Notes under the pieces: generated by a model
What the model saw: the letters and a program-made list of their open reading frames with translations, nothing else
Databases searched by the model: none
Told to the model about the DNA's origin: nothing
Made by a program: the position numbers and the translations under genes
DNA from: Halocafeteria seosinensis
Taxonomy: Eukaryota; Sar; Bigyra; Bicosoecida
Length of the DNA stretch: 64,000 nt
Direction: 5' to 3'
NCBI GenBank assembly: GCA_001687465.1
Contig: LVLI01000281.1
Span: forward strand, 88,017-152,016
Part shown: positions 24,072 through 35,011 of the stretch, one piece after another
Layout: the number at the start of each line of letters is the position of its first letter
How positions within the stretch are numbered: the first letter of the stretch is position 1

Positions 24072-25408
24072 ATGAAACTGTCTCTCGGTTCCAAGAAGTA
24101 AGGAGTGTCTCATTGCAGACGAATATGATGTGATGATGTGCAGATGGTTTCAATGATGAATTTTCCTGCATTTCCTTCCCACTGTTGAATGCAGATATGG
24201 TCTTGTCAAAAAGAAAGGCCAGAAATCGAATGAATCTGGTTCAGGTGCCTCAGCCCATAAACCAGCCCTGTTCTCCATGGATGATGGAGATGACGATGAG
24301 GGGCAAGGGGAGAAACAGACCAACAAGCAAGAAAACAGGGACGATAGATCTCGAGTAAATCGGTACTTACAGCAGCAGAAACAACAGGATTACTCGACCA
24401 AACGAGCTCGAGAGGAGGCGTTGAACTTGGATTCCAGCATTTTCGATTATGACTCATGGAAGGGGAAGGCTGATCAAGAGAGACAGAAACAAGAAGAGCT
24501 TAGGAAACAACAGGATACGAAGAAGCCTCGCTACATTCAGAATCTTATGAAACAGGCAGAGAAGCGAGAGCGAGAACAAGAGGAACTACGGGAGCGGTAC
24601 GATTGCCACGTAATTGATCGCAAGTGTTACAACAGGCTTCAAACCGTGTTTTTTTTGCAGGAAAATTCTTCGTGAGCAAGAACAAGAAGCTGCCCAAGGT
24701 GACACAGAAAAATTCATTACATCAGCGTAAGCAATCATTTTGAGAATGGATGCTTGTTCGACATGCAACCAACTCTCGAATTCGTGCAGGTACAAGAAAA
24801 GACTGGAAGAACGAGAACGAATGAGGGAACTTGAAAGGCTGGAGGAAGAGAAAGAAGCACGAGAAGATGTAACTAAAACTCAGGATTTTAGTGGCTTCTA
24901 CCGTAACATTCTGGCTAGTCAAGTAGGCGGCACAGGTTCTGGCGACCATCTGGCTTCTGGGGATACAATTGATCCATCTCGACTACCAGAGTCCCAGGCC
25001 AATGCGCTGAAGGAATTCCAAAACACCAGAAGCACACATAGCAGTAAGAATGCGAACGACAGGGACAGGGAAGTCACCAACGTGTCTCATGCACCTGCCA
25101 TCGCTGTACATGCGGAGGAGGAAATCGAGCTTGGAGAGTCCAGCAAACACGAGCCTACGGCTACAAGTCACACTGCCTCGGAGCCGCGAGGAGTAGAAGT
25201 ACATAAGTCTTCGGAGAGTGACAATACCAAAGAACTTGGTGATGCGGAACTAAATGTGATTCAGAAGATTACCGGCTCCAGATATACTGGCCAGCTAGAG
25301 AAAGAGGATCGCCAGACTCCGACCGTATCTTCTACGGGAAGAAGAACTGGGGAAACAGAAATCGAAGCGGCGAAGCGACGGGCGCTAGAGCGCAGGAAAA
25401 AATCCTGA
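24072..25408 (+). CDS. NSRP1: Nuclear speckle splicing regulatory protein 1 (CCDC55) homologue
   Basis: Spliceosome-associated coiled-coil protein. Exons 24072-24097, 24195-24596, 24661-24726 and 24790-25408 sum to 1,113 nt, 370 residues. The start MKLSLGSKKYGLVKKKGQK matches the YGL(I/V)xxKK opening of the family. The core has DSSIFDYDSWKGKADQER, KKPRYIQNLMKQAEKREREQ, EKFITSAYKKRLEERERM and EDVTKTQDFSGFYRNILASQ, all in the order seen in animal and plant NSRP1. The middle is one long Glu/Arg/Lys coiled coil. The C-terminal third is low-complexity and ends in a basic RRALERRKKS. The first exon is only 26 nt. Confidence 0.88.
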
Positions 25409-25895
25409 TTCTACCTGCAGGTATTGGTGCAGAGTGCTCAGAGAGGTTAAGTTAATGTGCTTTTTCCGTCAGAAACTGTTGTACGTTGTATGAGGCTTTT
25501 TAATCTAAGATACACAGGAAAGAAGCGAGGGTCTGGATGGAATTCACAGCCGGGGCAACCGTTACGGGGACTTCTTACGAGGAAATAAAGCCGCATTTTA
25601 TTAGAGCGTACTACATATGCTTTGCTTGTGCTGCAAATATGAAGAGCACGGTGCTCTCTATCCTAAACTCGGTTGTTGTTGTCAAGATCGTCTTGCGTAT
25701 TTTCAGCTGTTGGCGTCTTGCGATTTCTTCCCGTGCGTTGTTTACGTCTATGGATAAACCACTAGCAAGAAATAATGCTGGAGCGGAAACATCAACTTTG
25801 TTGAGTTTCGTAGCTATTGGTAGCCACCAAGCCACTAGCGTACTTCGATGAACGCCTTACGTTTACGTTTCCGTACTTGCCCTGTAGTGACTCTG
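25409..25895. other. Convergent intergenic, NSRP1 / EED
   Basis: Short region between two convergent genes. A minus frame 25611-25835 (LSIDVNNAREEIARRQQLKI) is the only open segment with a protein-like look, but it has no recognisable family and no clear flanking exons. Confidence 0.35.
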
Positions 25896-28308
25896 CTAAT
25901 TACTCAACTCGCCCGTCGATATTTTCTTCGGGTTAATATCACATAGTTCCCACCTCCATATTCTTCCATCATCAGTTACGTAAAGTAAAGACCTCCCATC
26001 ACTGGAAAAGGCAGTATGACGAACTGTAGAAGGTTTCACATTCGGTGGAGTCAACACAGCCAGCGGTTTGACGTTGTAGTGCACGTTGACAGTACCGAAA
26101 GGCTCTTTCAGACTGCTATCACCGTCCTCATCATCTTCGTCACCATCTGCATCTACACTGCTGTTTGCTCCATCGTTAGCGTGCTGTACTGGAGGAAGAC
26201 AGTGAGCAGGTGTGGGAGAGGTTTCTCCATCTATTTCCCAAACAAAAACGTTGCCAACGCCGTTCCCTGTTGCAAGTAAAGTTCTTGAAGGATTTAAAGC
26301 CATTCTAATGAACCACAGCGTAGCATCATGCATGCCATATTCGCGGACTACAGTCGCGGACTCCTGAAGCAAAAAATGTATGAAACAATGTGAGCGTGGT
26401 ATAACCCACAAAGACTTTACTTACCTTTGCCTGGTGAATGTCTGGGTACCAGAGTACAGCGTGGTTCGCGGTGGATTTGGACAGCAGTAAATTACCAAGC
26501 CAAAGAACGTGGTCGACATAGTCCACGTGTATCTGCAGATGAAACGAACCGGAGGATTCAATCCAGGCAAACCTACAAATATATGTATTGCATCTAGCAT
26601 ACCTTGGTCGTGCTAAACGCTGGGAACTGACAGCACAAAGAATGGAATGGATACATGCTGTTTCTCTTGAACTTATAGCTCTCGTCAATGGCGTGGGTGA
26701 TTTCCGGAGTATCCAGGGCCCATATCTTAACTGTATTGTCCATCCCAGACGAGGCAAAGCATTGTCCCAGAGGGTGAAAATCAGCTGCGAGGACTTCATC
26801 CCGGTGGCCTCCTTCCCCAGCAAAAATGGCAATACAAACTCCATTTTCCACATTCCATAAGCGTACAGACTCATCCTTGGAGGCTGAAAGCAGTAGATGT
26901 CGATCGGTTGGATGCCATACGATGTGGTTTATCGAATTTCCTTGGCCTTGAAGAGTCTGGGCGCATACAAATTAACATTTCTTTCAGTAAGGCTAATCTA
27001 TTAATAAAATGACATAAGCGTACCTGGTATACACGCTTCTGAGCTGGGTCAATGATGCGAATTAAACCCCGTTCCCCTCCTACCGCTACCAATGGGGCAG
27101 AAACATCATCGATAGGATCACAAAATGAAGAAGTTTCACTGTCCGTTAAGCAAAATACAGGAGCCCATGCGCACGTAAAGTACTCCTCCTTTTTCTGCAA
27201 AGTAACAGTTTGAGTGAATAGCAGAGTCATGCAGTCAGACCTTGACGGGATACATACATCTTCATCAACGTAGCTTTGAAGAGGAACTATAGCCCCGTTT
27301 GGTTTGTTCTCATAGATAGTGAGCTGCGGCAGTATAGTGAAACGTTGTTATATCTGTTCAAGTCGTTGGGGCAGTTGGGACACATACTTGGTTGCTACCG
27401 CAAGTGGCAAACATGCGATCGATCTTCCTCTTCAGAGCGAACTGAGACGCATGCTTTAATTTGTACTCGTCATCTTCAAACTGACCTCGATCATACCCAT
27501 TCTTATCAAGGGAAAGTGCCGGATCGTATTCGGAAAGATCCTTACTAAGGACCGTCGAAGAGGTCTGAGTCGATTCAGGAACGTCTCCTCCTTCAATAAT
27601 GGCCGATACAACATCTATCTCTTGGTCCCTTTCACCTGCACCTATGCCATAATTTTCATTATCTTTGTTGGTTCCATCAAGTTCTGTCTGGCTTTCACCA
27701 GCGCTTCCCTCTGAATGAGGCTGTGGCATGGAGTCCAAGCGAGTACCTTCCTTGGAACTCTGTTGTGCAGCATTACTGACAGTTATGGTTGAGCTTCCGC
27801 TCGCAGCGCTGGATTGGCGATTTCCGTTATTGACTGCCGCAGCTGTGTTGGATGTGGAGCTACATGTTTGCTTCGTTTCTTTCCTAGGCTGCTCCATTTG
27901 AATTACCTCTTCATCCTCGGTGGCGCTCTCTCTTGACGCCCACGTGACGGCAGAACTCCTGCCATTCTGTTCATCTGCAGCAGATGCGGAATCGGTACCC
28001 GTAACATTAGGGGTGGAGGTCTCTGTTTCATCCTCTGTATCGTCAAAATCCACGGAAGGCCCACGGGAGGCGCTTCGTCTTTGGGTCATATTGTCCCGGG
28101 GATATTCATAGCTCTCATTTGGGCTCTCCTCCGGATCCACGTCTTCCGTAACAACTTGGCAGAAAGCTAAACAATAGACCGGCTTCCTGTGGTTCTCCTG
28201 GACGTAGTTTACGAGCTTGAAAGAGCCTTGTTTGCCCTTGCGACAGCTAATCCGGCGGCTGCCCGAGTTACCTGAGGCACTTTTGCCACCTCGTTTGCCT
28301 TTAGGCAT
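25896..28308 (-). CDS. EED: Polycomb PRC2 WD40 subunit EED/ESC with large insertion
   Basis: Reader subunit of the H3K27 methyltransferase complex. Exons 27388-28308, 27258-27323, 27024-27194, 26603-26956, 26425-26532 and 25896-26363 sum to 2,088 nt, 695 residues. Landmarks of the WD40 propeller are NYVQENHRKPVYCLAF, LTIYENKPNGAIVPLQSYVD, EEYFTCAWAP, VAVGGERGLIRIIDPAQKRV, SASKDESVRLWNVENGVC, EGGHRDEVLAADFHPLGQ, YVDHVLWLGNLLLSKSTANH and DDGRIWRWELCD. The human protein is about 440 residues. The excess is mainly a ~230-residue Ser/Glu/Asn-rich segment inserted after CLAFCQ and before RMFATCGSNQ, within the first blade. Positions of the human trimethyl-lysine cage (F97, Y148, W364, Y365 from memory) read F, F, W, F here. 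A start at an upstream in-frame codon is possible, but MPKGKRGGK is the better one. Confidence 0.92.
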
Positions 28309-28959
28309 TGTATTCACGCATACGGGGAAAAACCACAAGGGGAGAAAACGGATTCCTCCTCTAAATTAGAATATTGAATTAAATGTCTGGGGACCAATCC
28401 ATTGCCAAAGCCTGCACTCAATGATCAAGGATGGGACCAGACAATCTTTTGTGGTACTTCTAGCACGCGAGGAATTAATTCATTGAAGGCCCTGCCCTGG
28501 TGTCAATAAAGAACCCATGACATACCACCCAAAAAAACTTGACTGAAGTTTTATAGAAGGATCAAAGAAGCAGAGCGGAAGGTAAAGAAATGAGCGCTTC
28601 CGAGGTACTGCTGGTTGCAGTTGTGGTCAGTGGCAATAATACCCTAAGTAATCATTGGAACACAGGGCTTGGAAATTACAGTGTGCATATGTTCAGGATT
28701 TAACGGAATGGTGGGGGATTCAAACAACTGAGATAACATACTCAGTATGCCAGCGTTCGTGAACCCTGTCACGGACGCCTCCAATGAGCTTCACAAGCGT
28801 TCGTGGTTGAAGTCACGGAACAAGGTTGGCAGAATCTAAGCATACTCAAATTTAAGTTGATTGACGAATTGATACGTGAAGCAGCTTGTCATATAGCGTC
28901 ATTTGGATTGCATTAAATCGTTTGCGTGAAACTAGTGCTAGACGCTTCTCTTGTAAATA
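28309..28959. other. Divergent promoter region, EED / CHCHD2-like
   Basis: Holds the two 5' flanks. I see no gene, repeat or RNA element. Confidence 0.4.
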
Positions 28960-29914
28960 ATGCCACGGTAAGTGCATCTGCGCAACTTTCGAGAAGACTG
29001 TCGAACGAAGTTTCAGAAGCTGCAACTTACATGAGGGCATTGCGAGGATGTTTTCCGGTTATATTGATTGTATATTTCGACTTTTACACGGATCATGGTG
29101 TCTGAAACGCTTATCTGACTATGATATGGGCCGTAGACATATGTGAGGCTGATGGAATGACATCATCAGCAACAAAAAGCATAGGGTACGACCCAAAGGG
29201 GAGAAGCAGGGGACATTGAAACGACAAAAAAGCATATGGTATACGGTTCGTGGGGACTAGCGTGAAAGCCTCAGCAAATGACATTTACACTAGTGGCGAA
29301 TGAATAAGTCTGACTATTTTTCTCTGTCAGTTCCAGGTCTAGATCTCGTGGAAGTAGCGGAGGTGGTGGTGGCCTCTTCGGAGGATTTGGAGGCCGAAGC
29401 CAGTCGCGTGGCTCCACACCACCTGCTTCAGCTCCTTCAAGGTACGTACTGAGTCACCAAGTGGCCGTTGCTTCCCATATGTGCATAGAGGCTAGATTTT
29501 GTGTTTGTATTTTGCTGTTACAGACAACCAGCGCAGCGTTCGTCCTCACCGCCTGCTCGTCAACAGGCGCCTCAGCAGCAATCTGGAGGTGGCGGCGGAT
29601 TACTGTCTGGCATCGGTTCAACCATAGCACAGGGTATGGCTTTCGGTGGAGGTTCAGCGGTTGCTCACCGCGCAGTTGATGCTGTTGCTGGACCAAGACA
29701 AGTGGAACACGTTCATTCGGGAGGTGAAGAAGGACAGCAACCTGCTCAACAGCAGGCTGGAGCAGCGCAAGAAGGCATTGGTGGTCAGGATTGTGCCCAA
29801 ATACAGCAGGAGATGAACCGTTGCTTTGAAACTAATTCTCACGACATAAGTATCTGTCAGCAATATGTTGACATGTTCAAGGAATGCCAGCAACAGCAGC
29901 AAGACTTCCGCTAA
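28960..29914 (+). CDS. CHCHD2/Mix17-like twin CX9C mitochondrial protein
   Basis: Intermembrane-space protein imported through Mia40 and linked to respiratory-chain function. Exon 1 (28960-28967) is only 8 nt (ATGCCACG); exons 2 and 3 are 29331-29441 and 29524-29914. Splicing gives MPRSRSRGSSGGGGGLFGGF, the basic start typical of the family. The centre is Gln/Gly/Ser-rich with a hydrophobic SGIGSTIAQGMAFGGGSAVA helix. The C-terminus has two exact CX9C motifs: CAQIQQEMNRC and CQQYVDMFKEC. Length is about 169 residues. The first intron is 363 nt, unusually long for this window. Without it the start codon is lost, so automatic annotation may miss exon 1. Confidence 0.9.
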
Positions 29915-30072
29915 CTTTGGAGTGCAATAGTGGCCATACTCAAGATGAGTCACTACCATGATCTCCTTCCACGGGGAATACGAGTGCAAACCGTCGCCTT
30001 AAAGGGTGACGCGACTAAAATATACACCAAGGGTATCTTGCCATGACTGGGAAAAAATCGCTATCTGCTACG

Positions 30073-31235
30073 TCATTCTATTCTCTCTGATTCGGTTTCC
30101 TCGGAGTCGTCGATGAAATGCCCCATCCGACTCGCTTTGGTGTGAATGTAAGACGCTGCAAGATCTGAAACGGGCTGAAGGCGCAGTGGAATGCGTTTCT
30201 CTATGTGTAAGCCAAAGCTCTGCAGCTCAGTCATCTTCCGGGGGTTATTCGTTAATAAGCGCAGAGGCAACGTTGACAAGGGAGTACCCGCAGGAACTGT
30301 GCGCTCAACCAAATCTAACATTATATCGCGAGTAGCCGCATATTCCCTTGAGTCATCTGGAAGTCCTAAGGCTCGATTAGCGTCCACTGTGTCTTTGTGT
30401 TCCCTTTCCTGTAAGTCGTACGCCGCAACTTTGGCGGCGAGACCAATTCCCCGTCCTTCCTGGAGTAGATAGAGAATAGCCCCTCCTTCGGGCGCTTCCT
30501 GAATAAGCTGCAGGAGATCATAATAATGTATGTTATCAAATTATGCAAACATGATTTGTATTGAATGCAATGTCAACACACACCTTCATGCTACGTTCTA
30601 ACTGCTGCGAACAGTCACACTTGAGTGAGCCAAATATTTCGCTCGTAAAGCACGCATCCTGGACACGTAAGAGCAGAGGCCTGTCCTTCAAGCTGTCCAA
30701 GTATTTGCCATCTTTGATAGCTTCCGCTATAGGAGTATGAGGAGCCATCATCAACGTGGCCTCTTTTCCTGTGTAGCTACACACATAAACCCGCGTATGG
30801 AATATTCCTGCAGAACAAGGCCACATACACGTTGATTTCAGCATAACTTTTCTCCTTTCGCGGGAAACAATTCACTAGTGGGAACCCAGAGAAAATCTAG
30901 CGTACGAGGTATAACATACCATGCTTGGTCGGTAATTCGCAGGAGCTCCGATAGACAAAGGTGCCGCGGGAGCATTCCTCCGCAGAGCGCGAGGAGGAGG
31001 AGCCGAGATGCACGTTGCGCTCTGAACACCCATTCGCTGCCCAGGGCCCATTCCTACTGGCATTCCCTGCATAATGCCCGTTCTGTCTGGTGCCGTGCGC
31101 CGATAAATGATTGCCACCATCGTCTGTGGCATCAACATGAAAGTGACTGACGCAATTCGGCGCCTGCCGTGTGCCGTGACGGTATTCTCCCATCCGTTCA
31201 GATGATGATAAGCATGAACATTCACTTTTACCCAT
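30073..31235 (-). CDS. GTP cyclohydrolase II, monofunctional
   Basis: First step of riboflavin synthesis from GTP. Exons 30920-31235, 30584-30807 and 30073-30507 sum to 975 nt, 324 residues. The core opens ELPTKHGIFHTRVYV across the first splice. The three zinc-ligand Cys are in CFTSEIFGSLKCDC; the catalytic part reads GGAILYLLQEGRGIGLAAK, and DANRALGLPDDSREY and LRLLTNNPRKMTEL follow. The first ~100 residues are His/Ser/Asn-rich and unlike the DHBP synthase half of plant or bacterial RibBA, so this is a stand-alone enzyme as in fungi. The Met at 31235 is the first in-frame ATG I can support; whether the N-terminal part is a targeting sequence is unclear. Confidence 0.9.
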
Positions 31236-32041
31236 ATTCTCACGACTAGTGAAATTGGTCCCTCTTCACTAGGTATCGCATGCACTGTTAAGGTGTACCA
31301 ATAACTGCAACCTACCACCATAATACGCACACTGCGACTTCCGGAAACTACGAGCGGAAATGACGATTCCACTGCAACATAGGTTATGACGTGTGGAAGA
31401 GAATCGTACTTGAGAAGCGTTAAGAAGACGACAAACAAAGTTGACCAGCTTCAGTGCTTGTAAATTAGCTGAAATCCACCAAACTTGTACCATCGTGGAA
31501 CAGGTGATGGACTACCACTACACTGTACTAGGATAAGAAACTTTCCGCGAAGTTGCATCGTGGAATTTACGCGTCGAACGGCGTATGGAAGAAAGATCCA
31601 GTGACGAGTATGACACTTCCGTCAAAACACAGCGAAGCTTTCCACCAGCTGGATACGGGTACGGCCTTGATTAAGACATTCTCCCCCAAGTAGATCTGTG
31701 GATACTTGGAGATGGAGAGGACTATAAAACGGCTAGGCTATGTCGGATGCTCCCATGGTAAATAGTCAGCGTTAATAAATATCTTTTGTGTCCCTGCATG
31801 CTTGATCACGTTGGAAACAGTCTGACACAAAGTTGACGGAACTAGGTGTACTAAACCCTTTACAGTAGTCGTGTATTTTTCCAGAGATACCATTACACCA
31901 CCGACTCTTCCAACGACAGCAAGGAAACTAACAGAAGTTTGTAGCCCTCTTACTACAACATGAGCCAACCACAAAATGTCAGCTTTGGTGACACCGTATT
32001 TCTTTCAAGTGCCTGATCTTGCTGAAAAACACCCACAGCTC
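31236..32041. other. Intergenic, GTP cyclohydrolase 5' flank to AOX 3' flank
   Basis: About 0.8 kb. No supported gene. A minus frame 31738-31974 (MWLAHVVVRGLQTSVSFLAV) has no family resemblance. Confidence 0.4.
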
Positions 32042-33384
32042 CTACTTGCTCTCAGACTTCGACTGTTGTCCGCTCTGTCCTTCGTTGGCGAATGGATTAG
32101 GTTGATCTGTCGGGATTTCTGCAAAGGTGTGGTTTACTTCTCGATGGACTGCTTCATCCGCTCTGACAGCCAATAAGATGTCGCGCATCTTAGCATTTTC
32201 ACCTAGTTTCCAGTATTGCTTGGCGATTGCTGCAACCAAAGCGAAAGAGTGCAATACGTATAGGATAGTGGGAGTCAGTCACATACTCATACCTGGAGCT
32301 TCCATATCCTTCCATCCTGGGAGGTTGCCTTGATCCAAGTCCTTAAGGGCCCCCGTGTACGTTTTGACGGCCTCTTCTTCCAAGTAGCCCACAAAGCGAT
32401 GGCAAGCTTTGGGATTGAGAATGTAGGCAAGGAAGTACAAGTTGAAGAATATCCTGCATTGCAATGACACGGATAGCATGGACCGAAGTCATTACGCGCC
32501 GTAGAACGTATACTTACCCCTGCGCAAATAACACCATCGCTCTGAGATACAACGGAGGGTTACGCATTTGCATGAACGTCAACAAATGGACACGTTCATT
32601 CTCCGCTTCTTCAAGGAGAGTATGAATCCAACCTGGAAGAGGAGGGACAACGTTGCAAAGCTCACTGGCGTTCAGACACACAAACACACTGCTTACCGTA
32701 ATCCCTCCTCATTTTCCGAAGCGATGTGCAATGTCGCCACATGCCACCTACCATGCCCTGCTAGCGAGCTCAACGAACTATAAAGGAAGCAGTTAAGACA
32801 TCCAAGAACATCACGTACAGGAACCCCGGCAATGCTTTCCAAGAAGAGGAACCTTCGGAGATACTTTTCTTCCGTCATATTCACCCCGTACCTGAAATCG
32901 GAATCGCATTGCCTATCGAATCAAAGGATGCCTTGTCCAAACCTAACACACATACCCTGTAAGCTTGTCGTAGGACGTCCGCGCTACCTTCATGATGCCA
33001 TACGCCAAGCGATCACGCAGCTGTGAAATAACACAGTAGTGAAAGCATACTGACGACTTTGCTCGACATTTCTCGCACTGTTGGTGTCTCACCTTTTCTG
33101 GCTCTCTGTGGGTGATATCTACGGTCTCGATAGCCTCTTGGTCATAAATCGGGTGAGGGAGCGTGTACGTTCCTTCAGCATTGAATTGACGGGCAGCAGC
33201 AGCAGGGTAACGTCTGTAAAGCAGGGTTGATATCAAAGTATTTGTTTAGGGGCTAGCTGGGTGGGTGTCAGACCTACTTGGGATCACCGAAATGAGGCGA
33301 TTCGGGGACCTCGTTGGCAAAGCCTGCTCTCCCTGCAGGGTTACAGTTTCCGATAGAGGCAGCTGGCACTGCCAGGCGTTGCAT
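32042..33384 (-). CDS. AOX: Mitochondrial alternative oxidase
   Basis: Cyanide-insensitive ubiquinol oxidase of the mitochondrial inner membrane. Eight exons: 33278-33384, 33093-33213, 32956-33020, 32819-32891, 32697-32757, 32518-32632, 32293-32453 and 32042-32229; total 891 nt, 296 residues. The di-iron ligands are all present: Glu in [13 protein letters not shown], Glu and His in [18 protein letters not shown], Glu in [12 protein letters not shown], and Glu and His in [14 protein letters not shown]. Other signatures are [17 protein letters not shown] and [11 protein letters not shown]. The chosen start [20 protein letters not shown] resembles a mitochondrial presequence. The frame stays open upstream to 33705, so a longer N-terminus is possible. 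The C-terminus has a short polar extension ([12 protein letters not shown]). Confidence 0.94.
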
Positions 33385-34315
33385 CGAAGCTGCACATGTT
33401 TTTGTGTTGTTTGCAAGTCTGCATTCCACGAAGAGAGGAGGAAGTGTACCATATTCGACGTGCGTAATACGGGAAAGAAGATAGCACTTGCGGGCGATCT
33501 TTGCACAAGGCAATGCCAGCATGACCCACGAATAAACTTTCCATGAGATATAAGAGAGCTGATCCCCTTCTATTTCTCTTTCATTAGGCATGTCGGCGTT
33601 GGTACTGATGCTCAAGCAACTGTCAGCTGATGCTGTCGAAGAACCCACCTGTGAATCTGAGAACGCAGCATTGCTATTGTATCTGCAGCAAGATAGAAAT
33701 CCCAAGACGCTCAGTACAGTTTAATCGTGTTCATTCGTTTGTGACTGATGAAGGAATCAAATCAACCAAATGTTACAATTGTGCTCAACAACCATGAGTC
33801 ACGCGGAGAGTGACTTCAACTATCTGCAGGGGAGCAGCGGTAATCTTCAGAGCAAAACCAGTGTTGCGTTCCCCGTCGGCGCATGTCAGCAAGGCTGCAT
33901 GAACAACGGATCCATCGCCGCTTAACACGGGCGCATACCGCTCCTCGTTCAGAGGATGCCGTCAACTTCCTGGCCGGTGGGCTATCTAGCCTATCTGTCA
34001 CATGTGTATCCACGAAGATGAAGAGGCTAGTGAGTCAACTGCAACTATTAGTGAGTCCCTAGTCTAGTGACCTCAGACGACACTGGCAGGCGTCCTTATA
34101 TAAATTCCAGGAAGCTGGGTTCAATTTTCAGCGGGTGCATTGGATACACACAGCGGGTGCAACGTCGACTCGGAAGTTGAAGCGACTTCCGACGCCCGTT
34201 CCGCATGTAGATAGCGGTATGGTGTATCCGGCAGCCCAGTCGACAACCCTTCGTCATTGTGGTTTATTAGATGTTGTTGTCTTAGACCGGAAAGTATTAT
34301 TTGCTACGTGAAACA
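33385..34315. other. Intergenic between AOX and the small secreted-protein gene
   Basis: Holds the reverse copy of the dispersed motif (33951-34010, listed separately) and the AOX 5' side. TATATAAA lies at about 34097-34104, roughly 210 bp before the next start codon, and may be the TATA box of that gene. Confidence 0.4.
33951..34010 (-). repeat. Dispersed terminal-repeat-like motif, copy 2
   Basis: The reverse complement reads ACATGTGACAGATAGGCTAG, then ATAGCCCACCGGCCAGGAAG, then TTGACGGCATCCTCT. It matches the copy at 56515 through the GTTGAC-GCATCCTCT end, with a 9-bp insertion and two substitutions. Confidence 0.8.
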
Positions 34316-34880
34316 ATGAAATCGTTTGGGACCGTTGTCACTGTGGGCATTCTGCTCATGGGTGTTTGCTCAGCCGCACCCCAACGTCTACGTGCTTCCG
34401 TACGTTGTATATCCAGAGACTGGACACCCCGATGACTATTTTACATTGAACTGAACTATCTACCAATGCTTCTGTTGTTGACTATGCTGTGCTTCTATGT
34501 GAATGCAGAATTCACTGCAAGACAGTTGCCCCACCGAGCAAGATTACCCTAATTGCAATATCGACTGCCACTTTTCTTGGAATGTCGTACCCCCTGTTGG
34601 AAGCTTCCTATTCAAATGCCTTGGAGTGCCCACGAATGCCAGTACCGTCCACTTCAGCCTGTCAAAGGACCCTGCCGACTCAGCTGGTGCGGATCTGAAG
34701 ATTTCCTTGAACGGGGAGACAATGTACAACTTTGATCTGGAGCCTAATGATCCCCAGAATATCAATGTGACAACTCATGATCCTGCACCATCTTCCGGAG
34801 ACTGGAATTTTTACGTAGCAAACAGAGATTGGTTGGTATGGAGGCATTGTAATGTGCATCTGGTCGTCCAACTGTACTAA
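34316..34880 (+). CDS. Small secreted protein, unrecognised
   Basis: Exons 34316-34399 and 34509-34880 give 151 residues. Exon 1 is a near-perfect signal peptide (VTVGILLMGVCSAAPQRLRA) ending close to the intron. The mature part has six Cys (DSCPTEQDYPNCNIDCHF, KCLGV, WRHCNVH among them) and alternating beta-like segments such as ADLKISLNGETMYNFDL and GDWNFYVANRDW, suggesting a small beta-sandwich, possibly ligand-binding. I recognise no family. The gene is short, with a signal peptide, a phase-0 intron at the cleavage region and coherent splice sites. Confidence 0.7.
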
Positions 34881-35011
34881 GCCAGTGGAACGCGTGGTTC
34901 ATGTACAACTGTACGGAGAGCTAGTACTTATTCTGATTCGAATGTGCATAGAAAAATACACAGGTCAAATGTCCAATTGGTGAACAGTGTTGGGTTCAAA
35001 TATAAATTGCT

